From the NCBI GenBank assembly GCA_903868035.1, contig CAIPTQ010000045.1, positions 1 through 13,436 on the forward strand: a DNA stretch of 13,436 bases. Reading direction: 5' to 3'. Positions 5,956 through 13,373 of this stretch are shown piece by piece (positions within the stretch are counted from its first letter, which is position 1; each line of letters begins with the position of its first letter). The translations under genes were made by a program, and so were the position numbers. Below the pieces are notes generated by a model. The model was not told the DNA's origin. It did not search any database and saw only the letters and a program-made list of their open reading frames with translations. The stretch comes from an uncultured Phycisphaerales bacterium (GTDB taxonomy: Bacteria > Planctomycetota > Phycisphaerae > WQYP01).

Positions 5956-8259
5956 TTACGGCTTTGCGCGAAGGACGGCTTTGACGTGTTTCAGGGCCAG
6001 GGCGATCTTATGCTTGAGATCGGCATTCACCTGGATGTTGCCGAAGCGCACGCCGTAGGCGGTCTCGACGAGCCAGCGGGCGTCTTCCGCGGCCGGGCCG
6101 AGCCGGGGGAAATGCGGCGCGAGGAACTCCAGGGGCGTCTGGTCGGGCGGGCGGGGACCGCGGCGCTCGAAAAAATGAAGCAGATCGTCGAGGAAGGAGA
6201 CATGCGTGGAGAGCCGGAGCCGGCGATGGGGCAGGCCCTGGGTGCTGGCCAGCAGCGGCTGCAGGCGGCGGAAGCGGCGGCGGAGCTTCATCCAGAAGAG
6301 AAGCAGCAGAAAAATATTCGCCCACAAAACAACGGTGGTCCCGGCGGGGAAGGGCGGCAGGTCCAACAGGGCGCCGAATTTCTCGGAAAACCAGCGGGCA
6401 ATGGCGGCGCGGGAATCGTTGTCGAAGTTGACGATGATGGCGGACCAGGCGCTTTCGAGCAGTTGCAGGATGTCGTTGAACCAGCGGCCGGTGGCGGCAT
6501 ACGCGTCGATGTTGCTGCCGACGGGCGTCGGGTCGCTGAGCACCCAGCCCTCATCGGGGATGTACACCTCGGCCCAGGTATGGGAGTGCTTCTGGAGAAT
6601 GACATATTTATTCGCCACGGTGTCGTACATGCCGCCGTGGTAGCCGACAACTTCGCGGGCATTCAGCCCGACGGCCCGGCAGAGCATGACCATGGCGGAG
6701 GCGAAGTATTCGCAGTGGCCGCCGGTATTGTCATCTTTCATCCCGCGGTGAATAAGGAAATCGGTGGTCGGATCGAGCTTGGGGTCGGACGTACGGATGG
6801 TGAGGGAGTAGCGGTAATTGGTTCGGAGATAGGCTTCGTACAGGTTCATGACGGTGCGAATCTGCGCCGGCGGGATGCGCTGGCCCGGGGGCGGGGCCTC
6901 CAGGCCCAGGCCATTCTCCATAAGCGTGCGGGCCAGGGCGGCGATTTGCGGCGTGACCATGACCGCCGGCTGTACGCCCACAATGCCCTCGGGACCGAGA
7001 ATTTCCCGGGCGGGTCGAAGGACGCCAGGCTCGACATAGGCGGAATCCAAGACCGGCGGAAGATCCTTGTCCCAAACGGCAGTATAAGAGAGCGCCCCAT
7101 TCACGCGTGGCAGATAGTCATTATCCTGGAGCGTCATTTCGGAACTATTGTAAAAAACCCCCTTGTCCTGGTCCCGGCTGGGGGAAAGAACGAAGAGGGT
7201 CTGGCCGGAAGACAGATATAGCGTGTAATTCACAAGGATGCCGTGGTCATTTTTCGGCGCGGGCAGTTCGAGATTCGGGGCGGGGTTGTTGCCATGCGTC
7301 CAGCGCCTGCGGGTGTCATCGTAGTCATAAAGAACCTGCCCGCGAAGGTAGAGGTCGCTGTATTCGGAGCTGACATTCTCTCCGTTGCGGGAGAGCTTGA
7401 CCGTCATGTCCAGCCGGTCGGACTGGCTGATCGTGCCGCGGTCGCGAAACTGGACGACATCGGAGTAACCGGTTTGATAGGCGCCCACGCCCCCGAGGCC
7501 GGCCAGCAGGCTGCCGCGGGTGCGGGGGACGGTCAGGAACACGACGATGGCCAGCGGCAGCACGAGGAAGACGCAATGCTGGGCGACGGCGCCCAGGTCG
7601 CGGCGGAGGAGGGCCAGGGGGCGGTCGCGTCCCCGGGCGCGGCGCGCCGCCGAACCGTGGCCGGGGATGAAGGCGGGCACGGGGCGCGCGCGGGCCAGGC
7701 GCTCGAGGTCGGCATACAGGTTGAGGAGGAGGACAGTGTAGATCAGCAGGATCAAAAAGACGGCCAGGAGCGAAAAGAAGAAGAGGCCGGAATTGGAGAA
7801 CATGGTGGCGGCGACCACCAGGAGGAGGGAGAGGATCAAAATCTGCGCCACGTTGCGCACGGTTTTGCGTTCAAAGAGTTTGCAGAGGAGCAGGACCAGG
7901 ATGTAACGCGACAGGCTGAAAATGAGGGTCTGGTTGCCCTGATTCCATTCCTGCATGACTTCGCGCCCGAAGTTGAGGGCGCCCAGCAGCACGGCGCTGT
8001 TCAGGATGATTGGGGGGATGCCTCGGGCGCGGATGGCTGCGAGAACCCTCTGCGGTGCCGGCGCGGCCGCCGTCAGGGCCAGCGGAGGGGCGGGCGGAAA
8101 ATCCAGGAGCAGCCAGGAGATCAAGACGGCGATGGCGGAGACCAACAGCGTGGTGTAATCTTCGGTGGTGTTGGAAAACGCGGTGGCCGCCGTCAGGACG
8201 AGAAGGTATTGCACGAGCCGAAAACGCACGGCCAGGGGAAATGTCGGGGCTGCGGTCAT
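5956..8259 (-). CDS. TgpA-like multi-pass membrane transglutaminase (767 aa)
   Basis: The ATG at 8259-8257 has AGGA 7 nt upstream. About seven N-terminal membrane segments are visible (roughly 14-28, 36-53, 82-96, 112-127, 137-153, 158-181, 227-244), the DUF3488-type region. An extracytoplasmic part follows, containing a transglutaminase core with a complete triad: C516 in GGHCEYFASA, H560 in HTWAEVYIPDEGW, and D576 in LSDPTP. A further membrane segment lies near 634-651, and a cytoplasmic DUF4129-like tail follows at about 670-740 (RPPDQTPLEFL). The order matches TgpA of Pseudomonas aeruginosa, an essential periplasmic-facing transglutaminase of unknown substrate. TgpA genes often sit next to MoxR ATPase and DUF58 genes; neither is seen here. 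Neighbours on the same strand are ispH upstream (135-bp gap) and the 3D-domain gene downstream. The function may be protein cross-linking or a protease-like reaction. Confidence 0.88.
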   Translation of the reverse strand: MTAAPTFPLAVRFRLVQYLLVLTAATAFSNTTEDYTTLLVSAIAVLISWLLLDFPPAPPLALTAAAPAPQRVLAAIRARGIPPIILNSAVLLGALNFGREVMQEWNQGNQTLIFSLSRYILVLLLCKLFERKTVRNVAQILILSLLLVVAATMFSNSGLFFFSLLAVFLILLIYTVLLLNLYADLERLARARPVPAFIPGHGSAARRARGRDRPLALLRRDLGAVAQHCVFLVLPLAIVVFLTVPRTRGSLLAGLGGVGAYQTGYSDVVQFRDRGTISQSDRLDMTVKLSRNGENVSSEYSDLYLRGQVLYDYDDTRRRWTHGNNPAPNLELPAPKNDHGILVNYTLYLSSGQTLFVLSPSRDQDKGVFYNSSEMTLQDNDYLPRVNGALSYTAVWDKDLPPVLDSAYVEPGVLRPAREILGPEGIVGVQPAVMVTPQIAALARTLMENGLGLEAPPPGQRIPPAQIRTVMNLYEAYLRTNYRYSLTIRTSDPKLDPTTDFLIHRGMKDDNTGGHCEYFASAMVMLCRAVGLNAREVVGYHGGMYDTVANKYVILQKHSHTWAEVYIPDEGWVLSDPTPVGSNIDAYAATGRWFNDILQLLESAWSAIIVNFDNDSRAAIARWFSEKFGALLDLPPFPAGTTVVLWANIFLLLLFWMKLRRRFRRLQPLLASTQGLPHRRLRLSTHVSFLDDLLHFFERRGPRPPDQTPLEFLAPHFPRLGPAAEDARWLVETAYGVRFGNIQVNADLKHKIALALKHVKAVLRAKP

Positions 8260-8302
8260 GTGTTTTTCCTGGGCCAGGCACCAAGGACCGGCGAATGATA
8301 TT

Positions 8303-8384
8303 GTGGTGCCGATCCCTCGTCAGATACGGCCAGCACTTGGTTATCGAAAAGCCGACGAGGGCGTCGGTACGGCGTCGGCACCAC
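8303..8384. repeat. 82-bp element with 10-bp inverted ends; dispersed repeat copy 2
   Basis: GTGGTGCCGA (8303-8312) and TCGGCACCAC (8375-8384) are perfect inverted ends. The right half read on the minus strand repeats the element at 422-447 (GTGGTGCCGACGCC, then TCGTCGGCTTT) with an internal 11-bp duplication. The left end (GTGGTGCCGATCCCTCGTC) is a diverged copy in the opposite orientation. It lies between the stop of ispH (8395) and the start of the transglutaminase (8259), where it may also act as a transcript hairpin. Confidence 0.55.
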
Positions 8385-8394
8385 TTTTGCGGGG

Positions 8395-9360
8395 TCATCT
8401 GCCGGCAACGGTCAACTGCACGGCATGATCCAGTTCCAGCCGGCGGAGGGAATAGGGCAGTTCAAAATGCATGTCCTCTTCGGTGACGTGGGCGTCCTCC
8501 ACGGTCGCCTGGTAGCGTTCCCGCAACAGGGCAATGATGGACTGCACGAGGTCCTCCGGGGCCGAAGCGCCGGCCGTCAGCAGCAGCGTGCGCACCCCAT
8601 TGAGCCAGTCGTGGTTGATTTCCGACACGTCATCGACCAGGTAGGCCTTCACCCCGCGATTCTCGGCAATTTCCACCAGGCGCAGCGAGTTGGACGAATT
8701 GCGCGAGCCGACCACCAGCACCAGGTCGGAGCGCGGGGCCAATTCCATGACGGCCCGCTGGCGGTTGGTGGTGGCGTAGCAGATGTCCTCCTTTTTGGGG
8801 GAGTGGATGTGGGGGTATTTCTTCCGCAGGGCGTTGATGATCTGATTGGCGTCGTCGATGCTGAGGGTGGTCTGCGTGAGGTAGGCAATGCGGTGGGTGG
8901 CGGGGATGTGGAGCCGGGCGACATCCTCGGGGGATTCGACAATGTGGATGGCGTCGGGGGCTTCGCCGAGGGTGCCGATGACTTCGTCGTGATCCTCGTG
9001 GCCGATGAGAACGATGGTGAACTTTTTGTCGGCAAAGCGGATGGCCTCGGAATGCACCTTGGTCACCAGCGGGCAGGTGGCGTCAACTTGGATGAGTTCG
9101 CGGGATTCGGATTGATGGCGGATATCCGGCGAGACGCCGTGGGCCGAGTACACGACGGTGGCACCGTTGGGGACTTCCTCGATCGAGTTGACGAACACGA
9201 CGCCCTGCTTGATGAAGCGATCGACGACGTGCTTGTTATGCACAATTTCATGGTACACGTAAATCGGCGGGCCTTTCAGCTTGAGCACGCGATCGACGCA
9301 GTCAATGGCCATATTCACGCCTGCGCAAAATCCGCGGGGGTTGGCCAGGAGAATTTTCAT
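8395..9360 (-). CDS. ispH: 4-hydroxy-3-methylbut-2-enyl diphosphate reductase
   Basis: IspH is the iron-sulfur enzyme that makes IPP and DMAPP from HMBPP in the last step of the MEP pathway, in the cytoplasm. I chose ATG 9360-9358 (MKILLANPRGFCAGV) because GGAG lies 8 nt upstream and this is where family members begin; the frame stays open upstream to an ATG at 9423. The length is 321 residues against 316 for E. coli. Cluster cysteines are present: C12 (GFCAGV), C96 (DATCPLV) and C194 (DICYATTNRQ). Substrate and proton-relay residues are also present: H41, H74, H124 and E126, and the VVGSRNSSNS and TAGASAPE stretches near the end. It is divergent from hpnCDE with 143 bp between starts, and its product feeds the FPP used by those enzymes. 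No key residue is missing. Confidence 0.97.
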   Translation of the reverse strand: MKILLANPRGFCAGVNMAIDCVDRVLKLKGPPIYVYHEIVHNKHVVDRFIKQGVVFVNSIEEVPNGATVVYSAHGVSPDIRHQSESRELIQVDATCPLVTKVHSEAIRFADKKFTIVLIGHEDHDEVIGTLGEAPDAIHIVESPEDVARLHIPATHRIAYLTQTTLSIDDANQIINALRKKYPHIHSPKKEDICYATTNRQRAVMELAPRSDLVLVVGSRNSSNSLRLVEIAENRGVKAYLVDDVSEINHDWLNGVRTLLLTAGASAPEDLVQSIIALLRERYQATVEDAHVTEEDMHFELPYSLRRLELDHAVQLTVAGR

Positions 9361-9398
9361 GGGCGTGGCTCCGGTGGTCAGGGGTTTCAGGAAAGAGT

Positions 9399-9404
9399 AT
9401 TGTA
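9399..9404 (-). promoter_or_regulatory. Possible ispH -10 element
   Basis: Read on the minus strand this is TACAAT (5 of 6 for TATAAT), about 38 bp before the ispH ATG. No good -35 hexamer lies at the right distance upstream, where the repeat array begins, so this is only a candidate. Confidence 0.25.
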
Positions 9405-9420
9405 GCCAATGTGGCGGGTT

Positions 9421-9503
9421 CATAGTACAGGCTTTAGCCTGTTTGGGTTCGTAGTACAGGCTTTAGCCTGTCTGGGTTCGTAGTACAGGCTTTAGCCTGT
9501 CAC
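9421..9503 (+). repeat. Three-copy REP-like palindrome array between ispH and hpnC
   Basis: The palindrome ACAGGCT-tt-AGCCTGT occurs at 9427-9442, 9456-9471 and 9485-9500, exactly 29 bp apart. The flank GGGTTCGTAGT precedes copies 2 and 3, and TTCATAGT precedes copy 1. All copies face the same way. The same palindrome and flank occur twice inside hpnE (12346-12361 and 12385-12400). The array ends 4 bases before the first possible hpnC start codon. Confidence 0.9.
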
Positions 9504-10523
9504 GTGAGTGCAGGGGTCTTTTGGAGTGCCGCTTTGACGCGCCATCGCGAACAGACTGATGCCCTGGCGCCCCGTGCCGGTGAAGCCCGGCAACTGGGGC
9601 TGGAAGCTGCGCTGCGCGGGGGTTCGCTGCCGGAAACGGTGCGGCAGGCGTTTCTGCCGGTGGCGGGTCCGGCGGAGGCCCAGGCATATACGCGGGGGCT
9701 GACGCGGTCGCATTATGAGAATTTTTCCGTGGTGTCGGGGCTGCTGCCCAAGCGCCTGCGGCAGGATTTCTGCAACGTCTACGCGTTTTCCCGGGTGGCC
9801 GATGATTTGGGCGACGAGGTGCCTGAGCGGGCCAGGGCGCTGGAATATCTGGGGGATTTTCGCCGGCAGTTGCAGGGGAGCTATCGCGGAGAGGGAACGA
9901 CGGCGGTGTTTGTGGCGCTCCGCGAAACCGTTCGCCGGCATGACATTCCGCTGAAGCCGTTTGATGATTTGATCCAGGCCTTCGAGCAGGATCAGACATT
10001 GACGCGTTATGAAACGTTTGCCCAAGTGGTGGACTACTGCACGAAAAGTGCCGACCCTGTGGGGCGGATCGTGCTCTACATGTGCGGGTATCGCGACGCG
10101 GAGCGCCAGCGCCTCAGCGACAAAACCTGCACGGCACTGCAATTGATCAACTTCTGGCAGGATGTGCGGCGGGATATTCTGGAGCGGGACCGGATTTATC
10201 TGCCGGCCGAGGATATGCGGCACTTTGGCGTGACGGAGGAGCAGTTGCGGGGAGCGGGGGGGGGGAGGGTGACGGAGGGGTTCCGGGAGTTGATCAAGTT
10301 CGAAGTGGAGCGGACGGAGGCGTGGTTTGACGAGGGGGCGAAACTGCTGCCGCTGCTGGCGCCGGAGTTCCGCCGGCAGATCGCGCTCTTCAGCAAGGGG
10401 GGCCTGGCGATCTGCGACGCGGTGCGGCGGCAGAAGTTTGACACGCTGACCAAGCGGCCGCGGCTGTCGAAGTGGCAAAAGGCGCGGCTGGTGATCGGGA
10501 CGCTGCTGGGGGGTGCGCGATGA
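9504..10523 (+). CDS. hpnC: HpnC, squalene synthase-family enzyme of the three-step squalene route
   Basis: In the HpnCDE route HpnC turns presqualene diphosphate into hydroxysqualene. Numbering from GTG 9504, the trans-prenyltransferase fold begins near residue 64 (SHYENFSVVSGLLP). The first Asp-rich motif is DDLGDE (D100, D101, D104) and the second is NFWQDVRRD (N216, D220, D224). RLRQDFCNVYAFSRVADD and RIYLP are typical of the family. The start is uncertain: GTG 9504 directly follows the repeat array and has no ribosome binding site. An in-frame GTG at 9639 (VRQAF) would remove 45 residues that I cannot relate to the family, leaving about 294, nearer the usual length. The stop TGA overlaps the hpnD start as ATGA, which indicates translational coupling. 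A phytoene synthase role is less likely given the C-D-E gene order. Confidence 0.9.
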   Translation: MSAGVFWSAALTRHREQTDALAPRAGEARQLGLEAALRGGSLPETVRQAFLPVAGPAEAQAYTRGLTRSHYENFSVVSGLLPKRLRQDFCNVYAFSRVADDLGDEVPERARALEYLGDFRRQLQGSYRGEGTTAVFVALRETVRRHDIPLKPFDDLIQAFEQDQTLTRYETFAQVVDYCTKSADPVGRIVLYMCGYRDAERQRLSDKTCTALQLINFWQDVRRDILERDRIYLPAEDMRHFGVTEEQLRGAGGGRVTEGFRELIKFEVERTEAWFDEGAKLLPLLAPEFRRQIALFSKGGLAICDAVRRQKFDTLTKRPRLSKWQKARLVIGTLLGGAR

Positions 10524-11455
10524 GCCAGGCCCAAACACGAAGCCGCCAGGAGACGAAGGCCCGCGCAGGCCCGGCTGCGGGGGAGTTGGCCCGGTCGCGT
10601 GCGTTCTGTCAGGAACTGACCCGACGCGAGGCGCGGAATTTTTACTACGGGCTCAAACTGCTGCCGGAGCCTAAGCGCAGCGCCATGTATGCGTTGTACG
10701 GCTACATGCGGCTGGTGGATGACATCGCCGATGACGACGCCCACAACCGCACCCTGGCCCAGCGGCGGGCCGACCTGGATCAGTGGGAGGCCCACACGCA
10801 CCAGGCCATCGCCGCCGCCGGCACGGGCGCGCTGCCGGCCGACAGCCCCGTCTGGCCCGCGTTTGCCGACATGGTGCGGGCCTATGGCGTGCCGGCGCAG
10901 GTGTTTGCCGACATGATCGCCGGCCAGCGCCAGGATTTAGAGCCGGTGACGATGGGGACGTTCGCGGCACTGCATGAATATTGTTACCGCGTCGCCAGCG
11001 TCGTGGGCGTGGCCAGCCTGTATGTGTTCGGCTTCGACGGCGGCGACGAGACGCTGAAACTCGCCGTGGACCGCGGCATCGCCTTCCAACTCACCAACAT
11101 CCTCCGCGACCTCCGCGAGGATGCCGCCCCCCCGCGCCAACGCTGCTACCTGCCCGCCGATGAACTGGCACGCTTCAACATCTCACCGGAAAGCCTCACG
11201 CACGGCCCGGCCAGCCCCGGCTTTCGCGCTCTGATGGCCTTCCAAGTCCAACGCGCGCGCGAATATTACGAACGCTCAACCGCACTCGAAAGCAACGTTC
11301 ATGCCGACGCCCGGCCCACGCTCTCCGCCATGACCGCCATTTACCGCGGCATTCTCGAGCGCATCGCCGACCAACCCGAGGCGGTGCTGCACGGCCGCGT
11401 GCGGCTGAGCGCGTGGACGAAGTTGCGGATCGGATGGCGGGCGATGAGGGCATAG
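10520..11455 (+). CDS. hpnD: HpnD, presqualene diphosphate synthase
   Basis: HpnD condenses two farnesyl diphosphates to presqualene diphosphate, the first committed step of this route. I chose ATG 10520, which overlaps the hpnC stop (ATGA) and follows a G-rich stretch; the frame is open further upstream inside hpnC, but that part has no family similarity. The protein has 311 residues. The first Asp-rich motif is DDIADDD (D67, D68, D71), preceded by MYALYGYMRLV. The second is NILRDLRED (N193, D197, D201), followed by RCYLP. HpnC and HpnD are paralogues; the FYYGLKLLP start and ILRDLREDA motif fit HpnD or phytoene-synthase-like proteins rather than HpnC. Stop TAG; hpnE begins 44 bp later. Confidence 0.92.
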   Translation: MSQAQTRSRQETKARAGPAAGELARSRAFCQELTRREARNFYYGLKLLPEPKRSAMYALYGYMRLVDDIADDDAHNRTLAQRRADLDQWEAHTHQAIAAAGTGALPADSPVWPAFADMVRAYGVPAQVFADMIAGQRQDLEPVTMGTFAALHEYCYRVASVVGVASLYVFGFDGGDETLKLAVDRGIAFQLTNILRDLREDAAPPRQRCYLPADELARFNISPESLTHGPASPGFRALMAFQVQRAREYYERSTALESNVHADARPTLSAMTAIYRGILERIADQPEAVLHGRVRLSAWTKLRIGWRAMRA

Positions 11456-11499
11456 GCAAGGGTTAGTGGTTGGCTGCTAGTTGCCGTAGAATCGGATGC

Positions 11500-12981
11500 A
11501 TGAGCCAAGAGGCATCAAAACACGTGATCGTCGTCGGCGGCGGACTGGCGGGCATGGCCTGTGCCGTCGGCTTGGCCGCCCACGGCATGAAGGTGACGCT
11601 GCTGGAATCACGCTTCGCCCTCGGCGGCCGCGCCGGCTCGTTTGAGGATCAGGAACATCCCGGTGAACTGCTCGACAATTGCCAGCACGTGCTGCTGGGT
11701 TGCTGCACCAATCTGCTCGATCTCTACCGGCGTCTGGGCGTCGGCGACAAAGTGACGTTCCACCGCCGCGTGCATTTTCTCGATGAACACGGCGGCAGAC
11801 ATGATTTGTGGTCCATCCCCGGCCTGCCCGCGCCCCTGCATCTGGGGCCGGCGATGGCGCTGTTCTCCGCGCTCTCGATGGGCGAGCGCCTCGCCGTCGT
11901 GCGGGCGATGCTGGCCATGCTGCGCCTGGGCCGTAGCGGACGCGACCAACTCGAGGGCCTGCCCTTCGGCACATGGCTCGACGAACACCACCAGCCCGCC
12001 TCCCTCATCACCAAATTCTACGCCCCCATCATCGTCAGCGCCCTCAACGAGGAAACCCGCCGCGCCAGCGCCAAGTACGCCATCCAGGTCTTCCAAGTAG
12101 CCCTGCTCGCCAACCGCCGCGGCTACGTCACGGGCCTGCCGGCCTGCCCGCTGGGCGAACTTTACGCCTTCCTGCCCCCCGGCATCGACCTGCGCCTCAA
12201 GACCCGCGTTGAAGAAATCCTCTGGCAACCCACCCCCACCGGCATGCGCGCCGCCGGCGTCAAACTCCACACCGGCGAGGAACTCCTCGCCGCTGCCGTC
12301 GTCCTCGCCACCAACCATCACGCCGTAACGCGCTGGGTTCGTAGTACAGGCTTCAGCCTGTCGTCCGCCGACGCCGTTCGTAGTACAGGCTTTAGCCTGT
12401 CGTCCCTCCCCCCGCAAGCCGCCCAAGCCGACTCCCGCTTCGCCCACCTGGACAAACTCGACAGCGTCCCCATCCTCGGCGTTCACCTCTGGTTCGACCG
12501 CCCCATCATGCCCCCGGACATGGCCTCCGCCGCGCTCCTCGCCGGCCCCCTCCAGTGGCTCTTCCGCAAAGACGTCACCGGCCAGGTGCTCCACGGCGTC
12601 ATCAGTGCCGCCCGCGCCTGGGTGGATGTCCCCAAGGACCAGGCCCTCCCCCAATTCGCGGCCCAGATTCGCACCCTCTTCCCCGCCGCCCAAGACGCCA
12701 AACTCGAGCGCGGCATGATCGTCATCGACAAACGCGCCACCTTCTCCCCCATGCCCGGCGCCGACGCCCTCCGCCCCGCACAGGCCCCGGGCGACGCGGG
12801 GATTCAAGACTTGTATCTGGCGGGCGATTACACCCGCACCGGTTGGCCCGCCACCATGGAAGGCGCGGTCCGCGGCGGCTACCTGGCGGCGGAATCCGTG
12901 CTGGCCGCAGCGGGTCAAACACAGCGCCTCCTTGTGCCGGATTTGCACACGGAATGGCCGGCTCGCTTGTTGGGGCTCTGA
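11500..12981 (+). CDS. hpnE: HpnE, FAD-dependent squalene-forming oxidoreductase, with two in-frame palindrome insertions
   Basis: HpnE reduces hydroxysqualene to squalene and belongs to the amine-oxidase/phytoene-desaturase flavoprotein superfamily. The ATG at 11500 gives MSQEASKHV just before the Rossmann strand; no strong ribosome binding site is visible, and a TTG 10 codons upstream is an alternative. The dinucleotide-binding motif is VVGGGLAGMACAVGL (G13, G15, G18), followed by E36 and the GGRAGSF loop. The C-terminal FAD motif is YLAGDYTRTGWPATMEGAVRGGYLAAES. Length is 493 residues, longer than usual HpnE proteins. Residues 280-289 and 293-302 are the same decapeptide VRSTGFSLSS, each encoded by the palindrome found upstream of hpnC. 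They lie between VLATNHHAVTRW and LPPQAAQADSRF, where relatives run straight on, and just before the conserved ILGVHLWFDRP strand. The gene otherwise looks intact. It converges with the XRE gene, 1 bp between stops. Confidence 0.93.
   Translation: MSQEASKHVIVVGGGLAGMACAVGLAAHGMKVTLLESRFALGGRAGSFEDQEHPGELLDNCQHVLLGCCTNLLDLYRRLGVGDKVTFHRRVHFLDEHGGRHDLWSIPGLPAPLHLGPAMALFSALSMGERLAVVRAMLAMLRLGRSGRDQLEGLPFGTWLDEHHQPASLITKFYAPIIVSALNEETRRASAKYAIQVFQVALLANRRGYVTGLPACPLGELYAFLPPGIDLRLKTRVEEILWQPTPTGMRAAGVKLHTGEELLAAAVVLATNHHAVTRWVRSTGFSLSSADAVRSTGFSLSSLPPQAAQADSRFAHLDKLDSVPILGVHLWFDRPIMPPDMASAALLAGPLQWLFRKDVTGQVLHGVISAARAWVDVPKDQALPQFAAQIRTLFPAAQDAKLERGMIVIDKRATFSPMPGADALRPAQAPGDAGIQDLYLAGDYTRTGWPATMEGAVRGGYLAAESVLAAAGQTQRLLVPDLHTEWPARLLGL
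12333..12401 (+). repeat. Two REP-like palindromes inside hpnE coding sequence
   Basis: ACAGGCT-tc-AGCCTGT (12346-12361) and ACAGGCT-tt-AGCCTGT (12385-12400) are 39 bp (13 codons) apart, so both are read in the same frame. The 30 bases 12333-12362 match 9472-9501 with a single mismatch. The orientation is the same as in the upstream array. About 69 bp of insertion keeps the hpnE frame. Confidence 0.92.
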
Positions 12982-12982
12982 T

Positions 12983-13339
12983 TCACGCGGCCATTTCCAC
13001 CAAAACCCGTTCCCCGCCGGAATGCTTCGCATGCGGCCGAATCGTGATGGTGATGTCCTGTTCCAGGGCGCTGACGAAACGGAACATCCGTTCCACGGAA
13101 AATTCCCGGAGCCGGCCGCGCAGCAGCAACGACACTTTTGGCTGATCAATGCCCAGCTTGGCGGCCACGGCACTTTGCGTCAAATGTAGATCCCGAATCA
13201 AATCGCCGATCACCATCGCAAGCTTGGCTTTCATCAGCGCTTCATCGGGATTTCTCACGCCCAGATCGCGAAAGACGTTTCCACTGCCCTCTTCGACACG
13301 GACGGACGCGTGACTCCGCACAGTTTTAATTTTCTTCAT
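12983..13339 (-). CDS. XRE-family helix-turn-helix protein, HigA-like antitoxin (118 aa)
   Basis: The ATG at 13339-13337 is preceded by AAGGAG with an 8-nt spacing. The first 25 residues are basic and polar. GNVFRDLGVRNPDEALMKAKLAM matches the start of the small XRE family that pairs with HigB/RelE or Gp49-like toxins. The helix-turn-helix is at about residues 54-73 (LTQSAVAAKLGIDQPKVSLL), followed by GRLREFSVERMFRFVSAL, which is typical of that group. Such antitoxins bind their own promoter and neutralise a toxin encoded beside them. The upstream gene on the same strand ends 34 bp away, as in toxin-antitoxin pairs with the toxin first, but too little of it is visible to identify. It may also be a solitary regulator. 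It converges with hpnE, with 1 bp between stops. Confidence 0.82.
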   Translation of the reverse strand: MKKIKTVRSHASVRVEEGSGNVFRDLGVRNPDEALMKAKLAMVIGDLIRDLHLTQSAVAAKLGIDQPKVSLLLRGRLREFSVERMFRFVSALEQDITITIRPHAKHSGGERVLVEMAA

Positions 13340-13373
13340 GGGCGGTGCTCCTTGTCATCATATTTTATTTTAC

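Noticed and set aside
5986..8298. Two long plus-strand open frames (5986-7221 and 7243-8298)
   Set aside because: They lie opposite the transglutaminase gene, which has a full catalytic triad, membrane segments and a ribosome binding site; the plus-strand proteins show only Gly/Gln/Glu-rich composition.
9427..9500. Regular 29-bp repeats suggesting a CRISPR array
   Set aside because: The intervening 13 bases are nearly the same each time, so there are no unique spacers, and no cas genes are present.
9504..11455. hpnC and hpnD as phytoene synthases of a carotenoid cluster
   Set aside because: Two paralogous synthases followed by an HpnE-type oxidoreductase in C-D-E order fit the squalene route; no carotenoid cyclase or lycopene gene is visible.
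11608..13173. Minus-strand open frame of 521 codons opposite hpnE
   Set aside because: It is a shadow of hpnE, which carries both FAD-binding motifs in the plus frame.
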